Positions 18,149 to 25,695 of a stretch of 48,243 nucleotides of DNA are shown in pieces. The notes under the pieces are model-generated. The model searched no databases, was not told the DNA's origin, and saw only the letters and a program-made list of their open reading frames with translations. Location: the NCBI RefSeq assembly GCF_000340565.2, contig NZ_CP007203.1:1306029-1354271 (forward strand), in the 5' to 3' direction. The DNA is from Nodularia spumigena CCY9414. Lineage in GTDB: Bacteria; Cyanobacteriota; Cyanobacteriia; Cyanobacteriales; Nostocaceae. The position numbers and the translations under genes are program-made. Each line of letters opens with the position of its first letter. Position 1 is the stretch's first letter.

Positions 18149-18334
18149 GCGAAAGCATAAGCAGAATAAGTAGCGGAACAATTGAGTATGGAGACTAAAA
18201 ACAGCTCACGCTTCATACTAAATTATTCACAGTTCATACTTCATCGCTTTTTCTTCACCAGCCCTGAGTAAGATAGAAATACTCAACACCCGTGAGCGAT
18301 AACAACTCAAGGTCAAGTTAGGAATTGAGGCAAC

Positions 18335-19279
18335 ATGGCGGAAATATCTGCAAAACTCGTCCAAGAGCTACGCCAAAAAACTGGTGCAGGCATGATGGAC
18401 TGCAAAAAAGCGCTGAAAGAAAATGACGGCGACATCGAAAAAGCTATAGAATGGCTACGACAAAAGGGGATTGCTTCGGCAGGTAAAAAAAGCGATCGCA
18501 TTGCGGCAGAAGGTCTAGTAGACACCTACATTCAACCGGGTGGTCGAGTGGGTGTGCTAATAGAAGTTAACTGCCAAACCGATTTTGTTGCCCGTAACGA
18601 AGCTTTTAAAGCTCTAGTTAAGAATCTAGCCCAGCAAGCCACTACGGCTGATAGTGTTGAGTCTTTGTTGGCTCAACCCTATATTGAAGAAACAAGCGTA
18701 ACTGTAGACCAGTTCATCAAGCAAACCATTGCCCAGCTTGGTGAAAATATTCAGGTGCGTCGCTTTATCAACTTTGCCCTCCCAGAAGGCCAACAAGGTG
18801 TTGTAGACAGCTACATTCACACTGGTGGTCGCGTTGGTGTTTTGGTGGAACTTAACGCCCAAACTGAGACAGCTGCTCAGAATGAAGAGTTTCAAACTCT
18901 GGCTAAGAATGCAGCGATGCAAGTTGCAGCTTGTCCCAATGTGGAGTATGTCAGCGTAGACGAAATTCCAGCCGAGTTTGCCCAAAAAGAAACCGAAATT
19001 GAAATGGGTCGGGATGATTTGGGTAACAAACCACAGAATATAAAAGAAAAAATTGTTCAGGGACGGATTGAAAAACGCCTCAAAGAATTAACTTTGTTGG
19101 ATCAGCCTTTCATCCGTGATCAAAGCATTTCTGTGGAAGACTTGGTAAAACAAGTTAAAACCAAAGTCGGCGAAGATATCAAAGTTAATCGCTTTGTGCG
19201 CTATATCCTGGGTGAAGGCATTGAGAAGCAAGAAATTAGTTTTGCTGAAGAAGTTGCTGCACAAATGGGTAGTAAGTAA
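18335..19279 (+). CDS. tsf: Translation elongation factor Ts
   Basis: The 314-residue factor exchanges GDP on EF-Tu. The N-terminal UBA-like domain (residues 1-55) contains [16 protein letters not shown]. The EF-Tu-contacting TDFVARN is at 82-88. The core contains two related halves, visible as [16 protein letters not shown] and [16 protein letters not shown]. The length is typical. It forms the usual pair with rpsB. A terminator hairpin lies at 19330-19363. Confidence 0.98.
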   Translation: MAEISAKLVQELRQKTGAGMMDCKKALKENDGDIEKAIEWLRQKGIASAGKKSDRIAAEGLVDTYIQPGGRVGVLIEVNCQTDFVARNEAFKALVKNLAQQATTADSVESLLAQPYIEETSVTVDQFIKQTIAQLGENIQVRRFINFALPEGQQGVVDSYIHTGGRVGVLVELNAQTETAAQNEEFQTLAKNAAMQVAACPNVEYVSVDEIPAEFAQKETEIEMGRDDLGNKPQNIKEKIVQGRIEKRLKELTLLDQPFIRDQSISVEDLVKQVKTKVGEDIKVNRFVRYILGEGIEKQEISFAEEVAAQMGSK

Positions 19280-19329
19280 CTTTAGTTAGAAGTTAGGAGT
19301 TGCCTGTGTAACTCATCACTTGTATAATC

Positions 19330-19363
19330 GCAGGTCAGTCATAATTAACTGGCCTGTGTTTTA
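19330..19363 (+). terminator. Terminator after tsf
   Basis: The stem CAGGTCAGT/ACTGGCCTG (19331-19339 and 19348-19356, one G-U pair) has an 8-base loop and is followed by TGTTTTATT. Confidence 0.75.
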
Positions 19364-19378
19364 TTAATTAGGAGTGCG

Positions 19379-19447
19379 GAACCTCACCCCCAAGCCCTCT
19401 GGTTACTAAGGAGAGGGGAGATTTTGAGCAAAATCAAAGGCAGGTTA
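19379..19447. repeat. Decayed copy of the AACCTCACCCC palindromic element
   Basis: It shares AACCTCACCCC, CTAAGGAGAGGGGAGA and AATCAAAGGC with the intact copy at 25620-25692 but lacks the right terminal arm. The rest of 19280-19586 shows only the tsf terminator and ACAGATAAACACAGATAAA repeats. Confidence 0.65.
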
Positions 19448-19586
19448 TTGGATTGACATTTGTGAGTGAGTATTGTAGTGGGTAGAAAGAAGTTAGGAAC
19501 CACAGATAAACACAGATAAATAAAATAATAGGTACGTTTGTACCATAATAAGGTATGGATCAGATTGGCAAGTAATAAGAGAAGAT

Positions 19587-20510
19587 ATGGCTAGAGCAAT
19601 TGAGCTAATTGAACGGGATATTGCAGCATTGCAAGCAGCGATCCGAGCGATCGCCACAGAACTCTATAATGCTTATGCCAGTTATTTAACTACCTTGGGG
19701 CAAGCTTTACGAAAACAGTTGATTCTAGCAAGTTACCATCTATGCACCCAAGGGTATCCCGAAAACTTTCTCAAGTTATCTCTAAATCAGCGCCAACAAT
19801 TGCAGCAAGCTATCCGCAATTTGGGTCAAGAGGCGGCTGAGTTATTACTTTCTTATCTCCAGAGTCAGGAAAATGAGGAAGATGAGAGCGATGAGGAAGA
19901 TGAGGAAGATGAAAGCGATGAGGAAGGTGAGAGCGATGAGGAAGGTGAGAGCGATGAGGAAGATGGGGGATTTGATATAGATGAGGTAGTAACATATATG
20001 TTATCTGAATCATCTGCTTTGCCGGTGATCACTTCAACCCTGAAAAGTTTCAACCCTGATCTCACCAACCCCATAGAACTAGCAAAATGGCAACACAACC
20101 TGGAAAATTTAATTCAACAGACGTTAAAAAAGGTTTCCCACGACGCGAATCTTTTATTACAAAAGGCTAGTATTTTACCCAAGAAATTACCAGAACCCAT
20201 TTTAGAAGCGGCGGCTGCTGTCTCAGAAGCATCTTCTGAGGTGATGCCAGGGCCACCCAATCTTTTAAACTTGGTGGTGGAAATCCAAAATGAACAAGAG
20301 CCAGAAGACTCCAGACTCACACAGATTATGGCGATTAACCTACGATTGGGGGACATTGAATTTGCCGACACAAAGCTCTCCTCTGAGCGCAGGCAAATTC
20401 GCCATATATTAGTTCAGCTAAACAAAATAGGGCGAGATTATCAAAAAAAGCAACGGGAACGCTCCGTTGCTGAAGCTGAATCTGCATGGCGTGCGAGTTG
20501 GTTTGAATAG
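19587..20510 (+). CDS. Hypothetical protein with acidic repeat segment
   Basis: I do not recognise a family for this 307-residue protein. Residues 1-90 are helical and hydrophobic/charged (IERDIAALQAAIRAIATEL). Residues 93-128 are a run of Glu/Asp/Ser repeats (DEEDEEDESDEEG type) encoded by a tandem DNA repeat at about 19869-19970. The rest is helical with a basic C-terminus (KKQRERS). No signal peptide or membrane segment is seen, so it should be cytoplasmic. It lies upstream of recG on the same strand, with a repeat-rich 115-base gap. Base and codon use look like its neighbours, so it is probably a genuine cyanobacterial gene. Confidence 0.65.
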   Translation: MARAIELIERDIAALQAAIRAIATELYNAYASYLTTLGQALRKQLILASYHLCTQGYPENFLKLSLNQRQQLQQAIRNLGQEAAELLLSYLQSQENEEDESDEEDEEDESDEEGESDEEGESDEEDGGFDIDEVVTYMLSESSALPVITSTLKSFNPDLTNPIELAKWQHNLENLIQQTLKKVSHDANLLLQKASILPKKLPEPILEAAAAVSEASSEVMPGPPNLLNLVVEIQNEQEPEDSRLTQIMAINLRLGDIEFADTKLSSERRQIRHILVQLNKIGRDYQKKQRERSVAEAESAWRASWFE

Positions 20511-20545
20511 ACTAGGGAGTGGGGAGTCGGGAGTCGTCCGTAAAG

Positions 20546-20616
20546 AATTTTGGATTTTGGATTTGCGATTTTAGATTGCAGTCTAATCCAAAATCTAAAA
20601 TCTAAAATCTAAAATT
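20546..20616. repeat. Imperfect inverted repeat of ATTTTAGATT units upstream of recG
   Basis: TTTTGGATTTTGGATT on the left and repeated AAAATCT units on the right can fold back on each other. TGACTAA heptamers follow (20620-20634), within which the recG ATG lies. Confidence 0.6.
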
Positions 20617-20625
20617 GATTGACTA

Positions 20626-23097
20626 ATGACTAATGACACACCAGATTGGGTAAGATTGCAGAAAGCCTTGGCAATAGAAGCTGACAAAGGCTTTACAGAC
20701 TTAATCGGCAAACAATACCGCTTCAGTGAATTTCTCTGCTTGACTTTTGGGAAATTCCCCACAGCTTTGCCCTCAGTAGAACGTGGCCGTTGGCAAGAAC
20801 TAGCGGCGAAATTTGCTAACTATCCCCATCTGGAAGAGTCAGAAAGACAGCATTTAGTCGCTGAAACTCGGAGGTATCTTTACCAACTACAGCAAGAACC
20901 AAAAGAAAGTAGCACAGAGAAATCACAAATATACCAACGCCAAAATTCTCAACCGAAATCGCCCATTGTGGCGGAAGTGAGTCGGAGGTTAGCGCCAAAG
21001 ATTGATCAAAAACTCAGCGATTTACCAGAAATCGGCCCTCGTCAGGCTGATAAATTAGCGGCGCTGAATTTGCTTACTGTGCGTGATTTGCTTTACTACT
21101 ATCCCCGTGATCATATTGACTATGCGCGTCAGGTGAATATTGGGGAATTGCAGGGGGGTGAAACGGTGACAATCATTGCTAATGTCAAGCGTTGTAACTG
21201 TTTTACTAGCCCCAAAAATAAGAAATTATCGATTTTAGAATTAGTTCTCAAAGATAATACTGGTGAAATTAAAATTACCCGTTTTTCTGCGGGGGCGCGT
21301 TTTGCTAGTCGCGGTTGGCAAGAAGGTTTAAAACGCCGTTACCCTGTGGGTAGTATTTTGGCAGCTTGTGGGTTGGTGAAAGAAAGTAAATATGGCTTGA
21401 CTCTGGATAACCCGGAACTTGAGGTTTTAGCACATCCAGGAGATGCTATTGATTCTTTGACTATTGGTCGGGTTGTGCCAATTTATGCTCTAACTGAGGG
21501 TGTAATGGCAACTATGGTGAGACAGGCGATAACGGCGGCTTTACCAGCTACGGTTCACCTCAAAGATCCTTTGCCGAAAGGGTTAAGGACAAAGTATAAT
21601 TTGATGGAATTGAAGGATGCGATCGCTAACATCCATTTTCCAGACGAAAGCGCCACGTTACAAGCTGCTCGTCGTCGCCTAGTCTTTGATGAATTCTTTT
21701 ACCTGCAACTCGGCTTATTACAACGTCAGCACCAAGCCCGCCAAATCCAAACCAGCGCTATTCTCGCCCCTAAAGGTCAGCTAGTCGAAAAATTCTCCGA
21801 AATTCTGCCTTTTGAACTGACCGGCGCACAGCAACGAGTCCTCAACGATATTCTCACAGACTTGGAAAAATCCACCCCAATGAATCGGCTGATACAGGGC
21901 GATGTGGGTTCGGGTAAAACTGTGGTGGCTGTAATTGCGATCCTCGCCGCCATTCAATCTGGATATCAAGCAGCGTTAATGGCTCCCACCGAAGTTTTAG
22001 CAGAACAGCATTACCGCAAGTTAGTGAGTTGGTTTAACCTGTTGCATTTACCCGTGGAATTACTGACAGGTTCTACCAAAGTTGCTAAACGGCGAGAAAT
22101 ACATTCTCAGCTAGTCACAGGTGAATTACCTTTATTAGTGGGAACTCATGCTTTAATTCAAGACACTGTTAACTTTAACCAATTGGGGTTAGTGGTAATT
22201 GATGAACAACATCGTTTTGGGGTGAAACAAAGGGCGCTATTACAGCAAAAAGGCGACCAACCTCATGTATTAACTATGACCGCCACCCCCATTCCTCGGA
22301 CGTTAGCATTAACAATACATGGGGATATGAATGTTAGCCAGATTGATGAGTTACCACCAGGACGGCAAAAAATTCAGACCACTATGTTAACAGGTAAACA
22401 ACGCACTGAAGCTTACGACTTAATGCGCCGGGAAATTGCCCAAGGAAGGCAAGTTTATATAGTTTTACCTCTGGTGGAAGAATCGGAAAAATTGGACTTG
22501 CGGTCAGCCGTAGAGGAGCATCAGAAGTTACAAGAAAGTATTTTCCCTGACTTTCAAGTGGGATTGTTACACGGTCGCATGAGTTCCGCAGATAAGGATG
22601 AAGCGATTACCAAATTCCGTGATAATCACACGCAAATATTAGTTTCTACTACCGTTGTAGAAGTGGGTGTGGATGTTCCCAATGCAACGGTGATGCTGAT
22701 TGAAAATGCTGAAAGATTTGGCTTATCACAACTGCATCAATTGCGTGGGCGTGTTGGTCGTGGTGCGGCTCAGTCTTACTGTTTATTAATGAGTAGTTCT
22801 AAGAGTGCTGATGCTCAACAACGGCTGAAGGTATTGGAACAATCCCAGGATGGCTTTTTTATCTCCGAAATGGATATGCGGTTTCGAGGCCCTGGGGAAG
22901 TGCTGGGAACTCGTCAATCAGGTGTAGCTGATTTTACTTTAGCCAGTTTGGTGGAAGATGAGGAAATTTTGCTGTTAGCCCGACAAGTTGCGGAGAAGGT
23001 GATCGAGATGGATGCAACTTTGGAACGTTGGGTTTTGATGAAAGCTGAGTTGAAGTATCGCTATGAACGGTTAATGGGTGGCGCGATTTTGACTTAA
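20626..23097 (+). CDS. recG: ATP-dependent DNA helicase RecG
   Basis: This 823-residue helicase rescues stalled replication forks by branch migration. An N-terminal extension of about 130 residues precedes the wedge domain, whose helix-hairpin-like start is LPEIGPRQADKLAAL. Walker A GDVGSGKT is at 425-432 and the DEQH box at 526-529. Further motifs are TATPIPRTLAL, VLPLVEESEKLDL, STTVVEVGVDVPNA and the QLRGRVGRG box. The C-terminal RecG-specific part follows. The N-terminal extension is typical of cyanobacterial and plant-type RecG. The ATG at 20626 sits inside a TGACTAA heptamer repeat and has no evident ribosome-binding site, so the exact start is less certain than the rest. Confidence 0.96.
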   Translation: MTNDTPDWVRLQKALAIEADKGFTDLIGKQYRFSEFLCLTFGKFPTALPSVERGRWQELAAKFANYPHLEESERQHLVAETRRYLYQLQQEPKESSTEKSQIYQRQNSQPKSPIVAEVSRRLAPKIDQKLSDLPEIGPRQADKLAALNLLTVRDLLYYYPRDHIDYARQVNIGELQGGETVTIIANVKRCNCFTSPKNKKLSILELVLKDNTGEIKITRFSAGARFASRGWQEGLKRRYPVGSILAACGLVKESKYGLTLDNPELEVLAHPGDAIDSLTIGRVVPIYALTEGVMATMVRQAITAALPATVHLKDPLPKGLRTKYNLMELKDAIANIHFPDESATLQAARRRLVFDEFFYLQLGLLQRQHQARQIQTSAILAPKGQLVEKFSEILPFELTGAQQRVLNDILTDLEKSTPMNRLIQGDVGSGKTVVAVIAILAAIQSGYQAALMAPTEVLAEQHYRKLVSWFNLLHLPVELLTGSTKVAKRREIHSQLVTGELPLLVGTHALIQDTVNFNQLGLVVIDEQHRFGVKQRALLQQKGDQPHVLTMTATPIPRTLALTIHGDMNVSQIDELPPGRQKIQTTMLTGKQRTEAYDLMRREIAQGRQVYIVLPLVEESEKLDLRSAVEEHQKLQESIFPDFQVGLLHGRMSSADKDEAITKFRDNHTQILVSTTVVEVGVDVPNATVMLIENAERFGLSQLHQLRGRVGRGAAQSYCLLMSSSKSADAQQRLKVLEQSQDGFFISEMDMRFRGPGEVLGTRQSGVADFTLASLVEDEEILLLARQVAEKVIEMDATLERWVLMKAELKYRYERLMGGAILT

Positions 23098-23110
23098 TTC
23101 ATTTTCTCTA

Positions 23111-23232
23111 CAATACCTTAGCCAAATTGAAAAAAGCCTTAATTCGTAGGTTGGGTTGAAGCATGAAACCCAACAAATGCGTTGGGTTGCGCTGTCGCTT
23201 AACCCCTACGACAAAAAATGGCTAAGGTATTG
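23111..23232. mobile_element. MITE with 14-bp inverted ends and 5-bp target duplication (122 bp)
   Basis: The ends CAATACCTTAGCCA and TGGCTAAGGTATTG are perfect inverted repeats. The flanks are CTCTA on both sides (23106-23110 and 23233-23237). Inside is the common GTAGGTTGGGTTGAA...AAACCCAACA repeat, also found at 46843-46940, so one repeat seems to be nested in another. Confidence 0.8.
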
Positions 23233-23285
23233 CTCTAGGAAAATGTTAAACTTGTCATACAAGCTGAGGACAAATTTTCATAACT

Positions 23286-23540
23286 ATGCGAATCAATGCC
23301 CGTTTAGATGAAGAAGATGCTCATAAACTAAGTTACATTCAACAACAGACTCATCAAACAGTAACCGATGCAATTAGGACTGCTATTGACTTGTACTTCC
23401 AGCAACTTCAGCAGCAAAAACCCCTAGATTTGCTCACACAAAATGGTTTTATTGGCTGTGGTGAAGCAGAACCTGATTTGTCTCTAAACTACAAGTCAAT
23501 TTTGCAAAATGGCTTAAAAGGTAAATATGGTGATTGTTGA
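23286..23540 (+). CDS. Ribbon-helix-helix antitoxin, VapB-like
   Basis: The 84-residue protein starts with a ribbon-helix-helix DNA-binding motif (MRINARLDEEDAHKLSYI, then TVTDAIRTAIDLYF, residues 1-37). A C-terminal tail of the kind that wraps a PIN toxin follows. It overlaps the following vapC by 14 bases, the usual arrangement of VapBC modules, in which the antitoxin represses its own operon and neutralises the toxin ribonuclease. Here the toxin gene is broken by a MITE while this gene remains intact. It may therefore be an orphan antitoxin that still acts as a repressor or protects against a related toxin elsewhere. Confidence 0.8.
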   Translation: MRINARLDEEDAHKLSYIQQQTHQTVTDAIRTAIDLYFQQLQQQKPLDLLTQNGFIGCGEAEPDLSLNYKSILQNGLKGKYGDC

Positions 23541-24098
23541 TACGGGCTTTTGGTTAGCCTTGGCAAATCTAAATGACTCCTATCATACTCAAGCAATAGC
23601 GGTACTTGCGAATCTTAACGAACCTCTGATTACAACTTGGGCTGTTGTCACAGAAACTTGCTATCTACTTCTCACAAGGATGGGGAACCATGCCCAAATC
23701 AGTTTTATTAATAACAGGACTTACGCAAAATTATGGAAAAACGAACCACGTTCGCGAAGCGTCTCCCCTTGGGAGAAGGACACGAAGGACACGTTGGCGC
23801 TAGCCTCTCCCTTTGGGAGAAGTTAAGAAGGTTTCAGAGAGTTCTTGCGTAAGTCCTAAATAACTTATTTTTAGGAGGATTTACAGTTTTTGATTTGGAA
23901 CTGCATCATGGTAAACGCATTTGTGAACTGATGGAAAAATATGCAGACTTACCAATGGATTTTGCTGATGCTTCTCTCGTAGTTTTGGCGGAAAACTTGG
24001 GACATGGACGAATTTTGTCGATAGATTTCCGCGATTTTAATGCTTACCGTTGGAAAAATCAGTATCCTTTTGAAAATTTGATGCTTGGGGATGGTTGA
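23527..24098 (+). pseudogene. VapC-like PIN-domain toxin, disrupted by a MITE
   Basis: The first 63 codons (MVIVDTGFWLALANLNDSYH) hold the first PIN acidic residue (D5) and a VTETCYLL segment with a conserved Glu. The frame is then broken at 23715 by a 142-base MITE plus duplicated target. Removing 23716-23864 (element, one spacer base and one target copy; 149 bases) rejoins FINN directly to LFLGGFTVFDLELHH. This restores a continuous frame of 140 codons that contains the later acidic residues (PMDFADASLVVLAE; RILSIDFRDF). The intact ancestor was therefore a full-length PIN ribonuclease. The present coding pieces are 23527-23826, whose tail is MITE sequence, and the remainder down to 24098. 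Confidence 0.9.
23716..23857. mobile_element. MITE, AGGACTTACGC family, copy 3 (142 bp), inside vapC
   Basis: The perfect ends are AGGACTTACGCAA and TTGCGTAAGTCCT. The target duplication AATAAC lies at 23710-23715 and 23859-23864, with one extra base on the right. The interior resembles copy 2 but is longer by GCGAAGCGTCTCC...GGGAGAAG palindromic repeats, which look inserted into it. Confidence 0.9.
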
Positions 24099-24157
24099 AT
24101 GATTAAAGATTAAGAAATGGTTAAAGAAGTGGGCGATCGCATCTGTATCACCTTGCT

Positions 24158-24352
24158 TTATACGTATCGATATTTTACTACTGGAGTATAATACGGACTA
24201 TCAGGCTCTCTACGAATAGAAGAATCAACAACTTCACCTGTTGTTATAATCCAATTGCGACTGGCTCCGGCTCTTGACATCTGACAGATAGCATTGATAA
24301 CCACGTATAATAAAAAAATTGAGAATACTAATGAGAAAACATAACTTAACAT
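24158..24352 (-). pseudogene. Truncated DUF3592-like membrane protein
   Basis: This 64-codon frame starts with one membrane segment (LSYVFSLVFSIFLLYVVINAI) followed by the DUF3592-like TTGEVVDSSIRRE and YYTPVVKYRYV. Complete members continue with a further beta-strand (YTV-x-G-x-x-Y type) and often a second membrane helix. Here the frame ends immediately after the VKYRY strand. I read it as a 3'-truncated gene. A short functional form is possible. Confidence 0.5.
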
Positions 24353-24817
24353 ATATGAACTCCTGAAAATTTCTTTACCCTCACCGTGCCGTTGCGAAAT
24401 ATTTTAACACTTCTAGATAGTGGTAAAATCCAATTAGTCCCTGAAAAAATTACCCAAACTAATCTTTTGTTTGCTTTATATCGCTAAATCTAGAGGCGGA
24501 TAAACTGATAAATTCAGTCTATTTTTACCTATCATTTGTGTTGCATTTTGAATATAAAAACAATCATCTAATCATCTGGTTCTAAACCTACCCCCTAGTG
24601 ATAGGCTCAGATCCCCGACTTCTTGAAGAAGTCGGGGATCTTTGGTTTTGGGGAATTTGAGTTTCTGATATCAGAGGGTGTAACATCTGACACACTAGAA
24701 TAGCAATCATCAGCTATTCCTCACCTCACCATCAGCAAAATGAATGTGGGGATCGCTTGCTCTATTCTTCACAGTTTGTTACAAAAGTATAAAGAACTTC
24801 TAGAGATCCAAAACTTC
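24353..24817. other. Intergenic; terminator-like hairpin only
   Basis: The stretch is AT-rich. It contains the 24609-24641 hairpin and probably the promoter of the DUF2993 gene. An in-frame ATG at 24740 would extend that gene by 26 residues; I did not use it. Confidence 0.4.
24609..24641 (+). terminator. Terminator-like dispersed hairpin
   Basis: GATCCCCGACTTCTT and AAGAAGTCGGGGATC form a perfect 15-bp palindrome around one base, followed by TTTGGTTTT. The sequence is nearly the same as the phoX terminator at 13225-13257. No plus-strand gene ends directly upstream, so it may be a mobile or duplicated hairpin. Confidence 0.55.
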
Positions 24818-25612
24818 ATGTTCGGCGGACTTACTGGTTTAAAAGATTCTCAAGGCACAGATTGGGGAGAGCGAATGCTAAACACAGTCGCCAGCCAAAC
24901 GATTCGCCACTTGTTTACCCAAAGCGAGTCAGTAGAAGTCTTTGTGCGCTGCTATCCCTCCAGCAAACTGTTGCAAGGCAGCATTGATAGCTTTAAGATG
25001 AGCGGTACTGGGTTGGTGATTCGTAAAGATTTTTTGGTCGAGGAAATGTCCTTTGAAACCGATGCGGTTGCTATTGACTTCGGTGGGGTTATGAGTGGTA
25101 AGCTCAACCTCAAGCAACCCACCCAAGCGATCGCTAATGTCATCTTATCCGAAGCGGGCATTAACCAAGCCTTCAATGCCAAACTGGTGACACAGCACCT
25201 GGTTAACCTCACAGTACCTTCCTTGACTGCAATATCCGGGGGTACACCAGTTTCCTTTACCGATATTCAAGTAGAACTTTTAGCAGCAAATCACCTGCGG
25301 ATTTTAGCGAAAGCAGATTTAAATAATGGCGAAATCATCCCACTGAGCATAGTCATGAGTGTAGCTGTAGAACGACGGCGACGGATTTCCTTTAAAAACC
25401 CCCAAATTGAGCTTGACTCAATACCAGAAGCACAACGGGAAACCTCCCAAACATTGAGTATGGCGCTGGCGGAAATTTTAGATAATATGGTTGACTTGGA
25501 TCGCTTTGACCTTGATGGTGTGAAATTGCGACTGAATCGTTTAGAAACTGAAGGAAAAAATTTAATTTTCAGTGGTTATGCGGAAATAGAGCGTATCCCT
25601 CGTAACGCTTAA
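24818..25612 (+). CDS. DUF2993 (LmeA-like) protein
   Basis: The 264-residue product begins MFGGLTGLKDSQGTDWGERM. It contains the VRCYPSSKLLQGSIDSFKMSG segment typical of cyanobacterial DUF2993 proteins, and the family's alternating-strand region around QVELLAANHLRILAKADL. DUF2993 is related to mycobacterial LmeA, a phospholipid-binding envelope protein; the cyanobacterial role is not established. I chose ATG 24818 because the frame upstream to 24740 (26 residues) lacks family character. There is no clear signal peptide. The gene stands alone on the plus strand and converges with ugd; the palindromic element at 25620-25692 lies between them and could end both transcripts. Confidence 0.8.
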   Translation: MFGGLTGLKDSQGTDWGERMLNTVASQTIRHLFTQSESVEVFVRCYPSSKLLQGSIDSFKMSGTGLVIRKDFLVEEMSFETDAVAIDFGGVMSGKLNLKQPTQAIANVILSEAGINQAFNAKLVTQHLVNLTVPSLTAISGGTPVSFTDIQVELLAANHLRILAKADLNNGEIIPLSIVMSVAVERRRRISFKNPQIELDSIPEAQRETSQTLSMALAEILDNMVDLDRFDLDGVKLRLNRLETEGKNLIFSGYAEIERIPRNA

Positions 25613-25619
25613 ATCACAG

Positions 25620-25692
25620 AACCTCACCCCCTACCCCTCTCCTTAGTAAGGAGAGGGGAGACTTTGACGCAAGTCAAAGGCGGGGTGAGGTT
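25620..25692. repeat. Palindromic element AACCTCACCCC...GGGGTGAGGTT (73 bp)
   Basis: The 11-bp terminal arms are perfect. Inside are two more perfect hairpins, CTCTCCTTA/TAAGGAGAG and CTTTGAC/GTCAAAG. It lies between the converging DUF2993 and ugd genes and is well placed as a two-way terminator. A longer, diverged relative lies at 28488-28591 and a decayed one at 19379-19447. Confidence 0.8.
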
Positions 25693-25695
25693 TTT

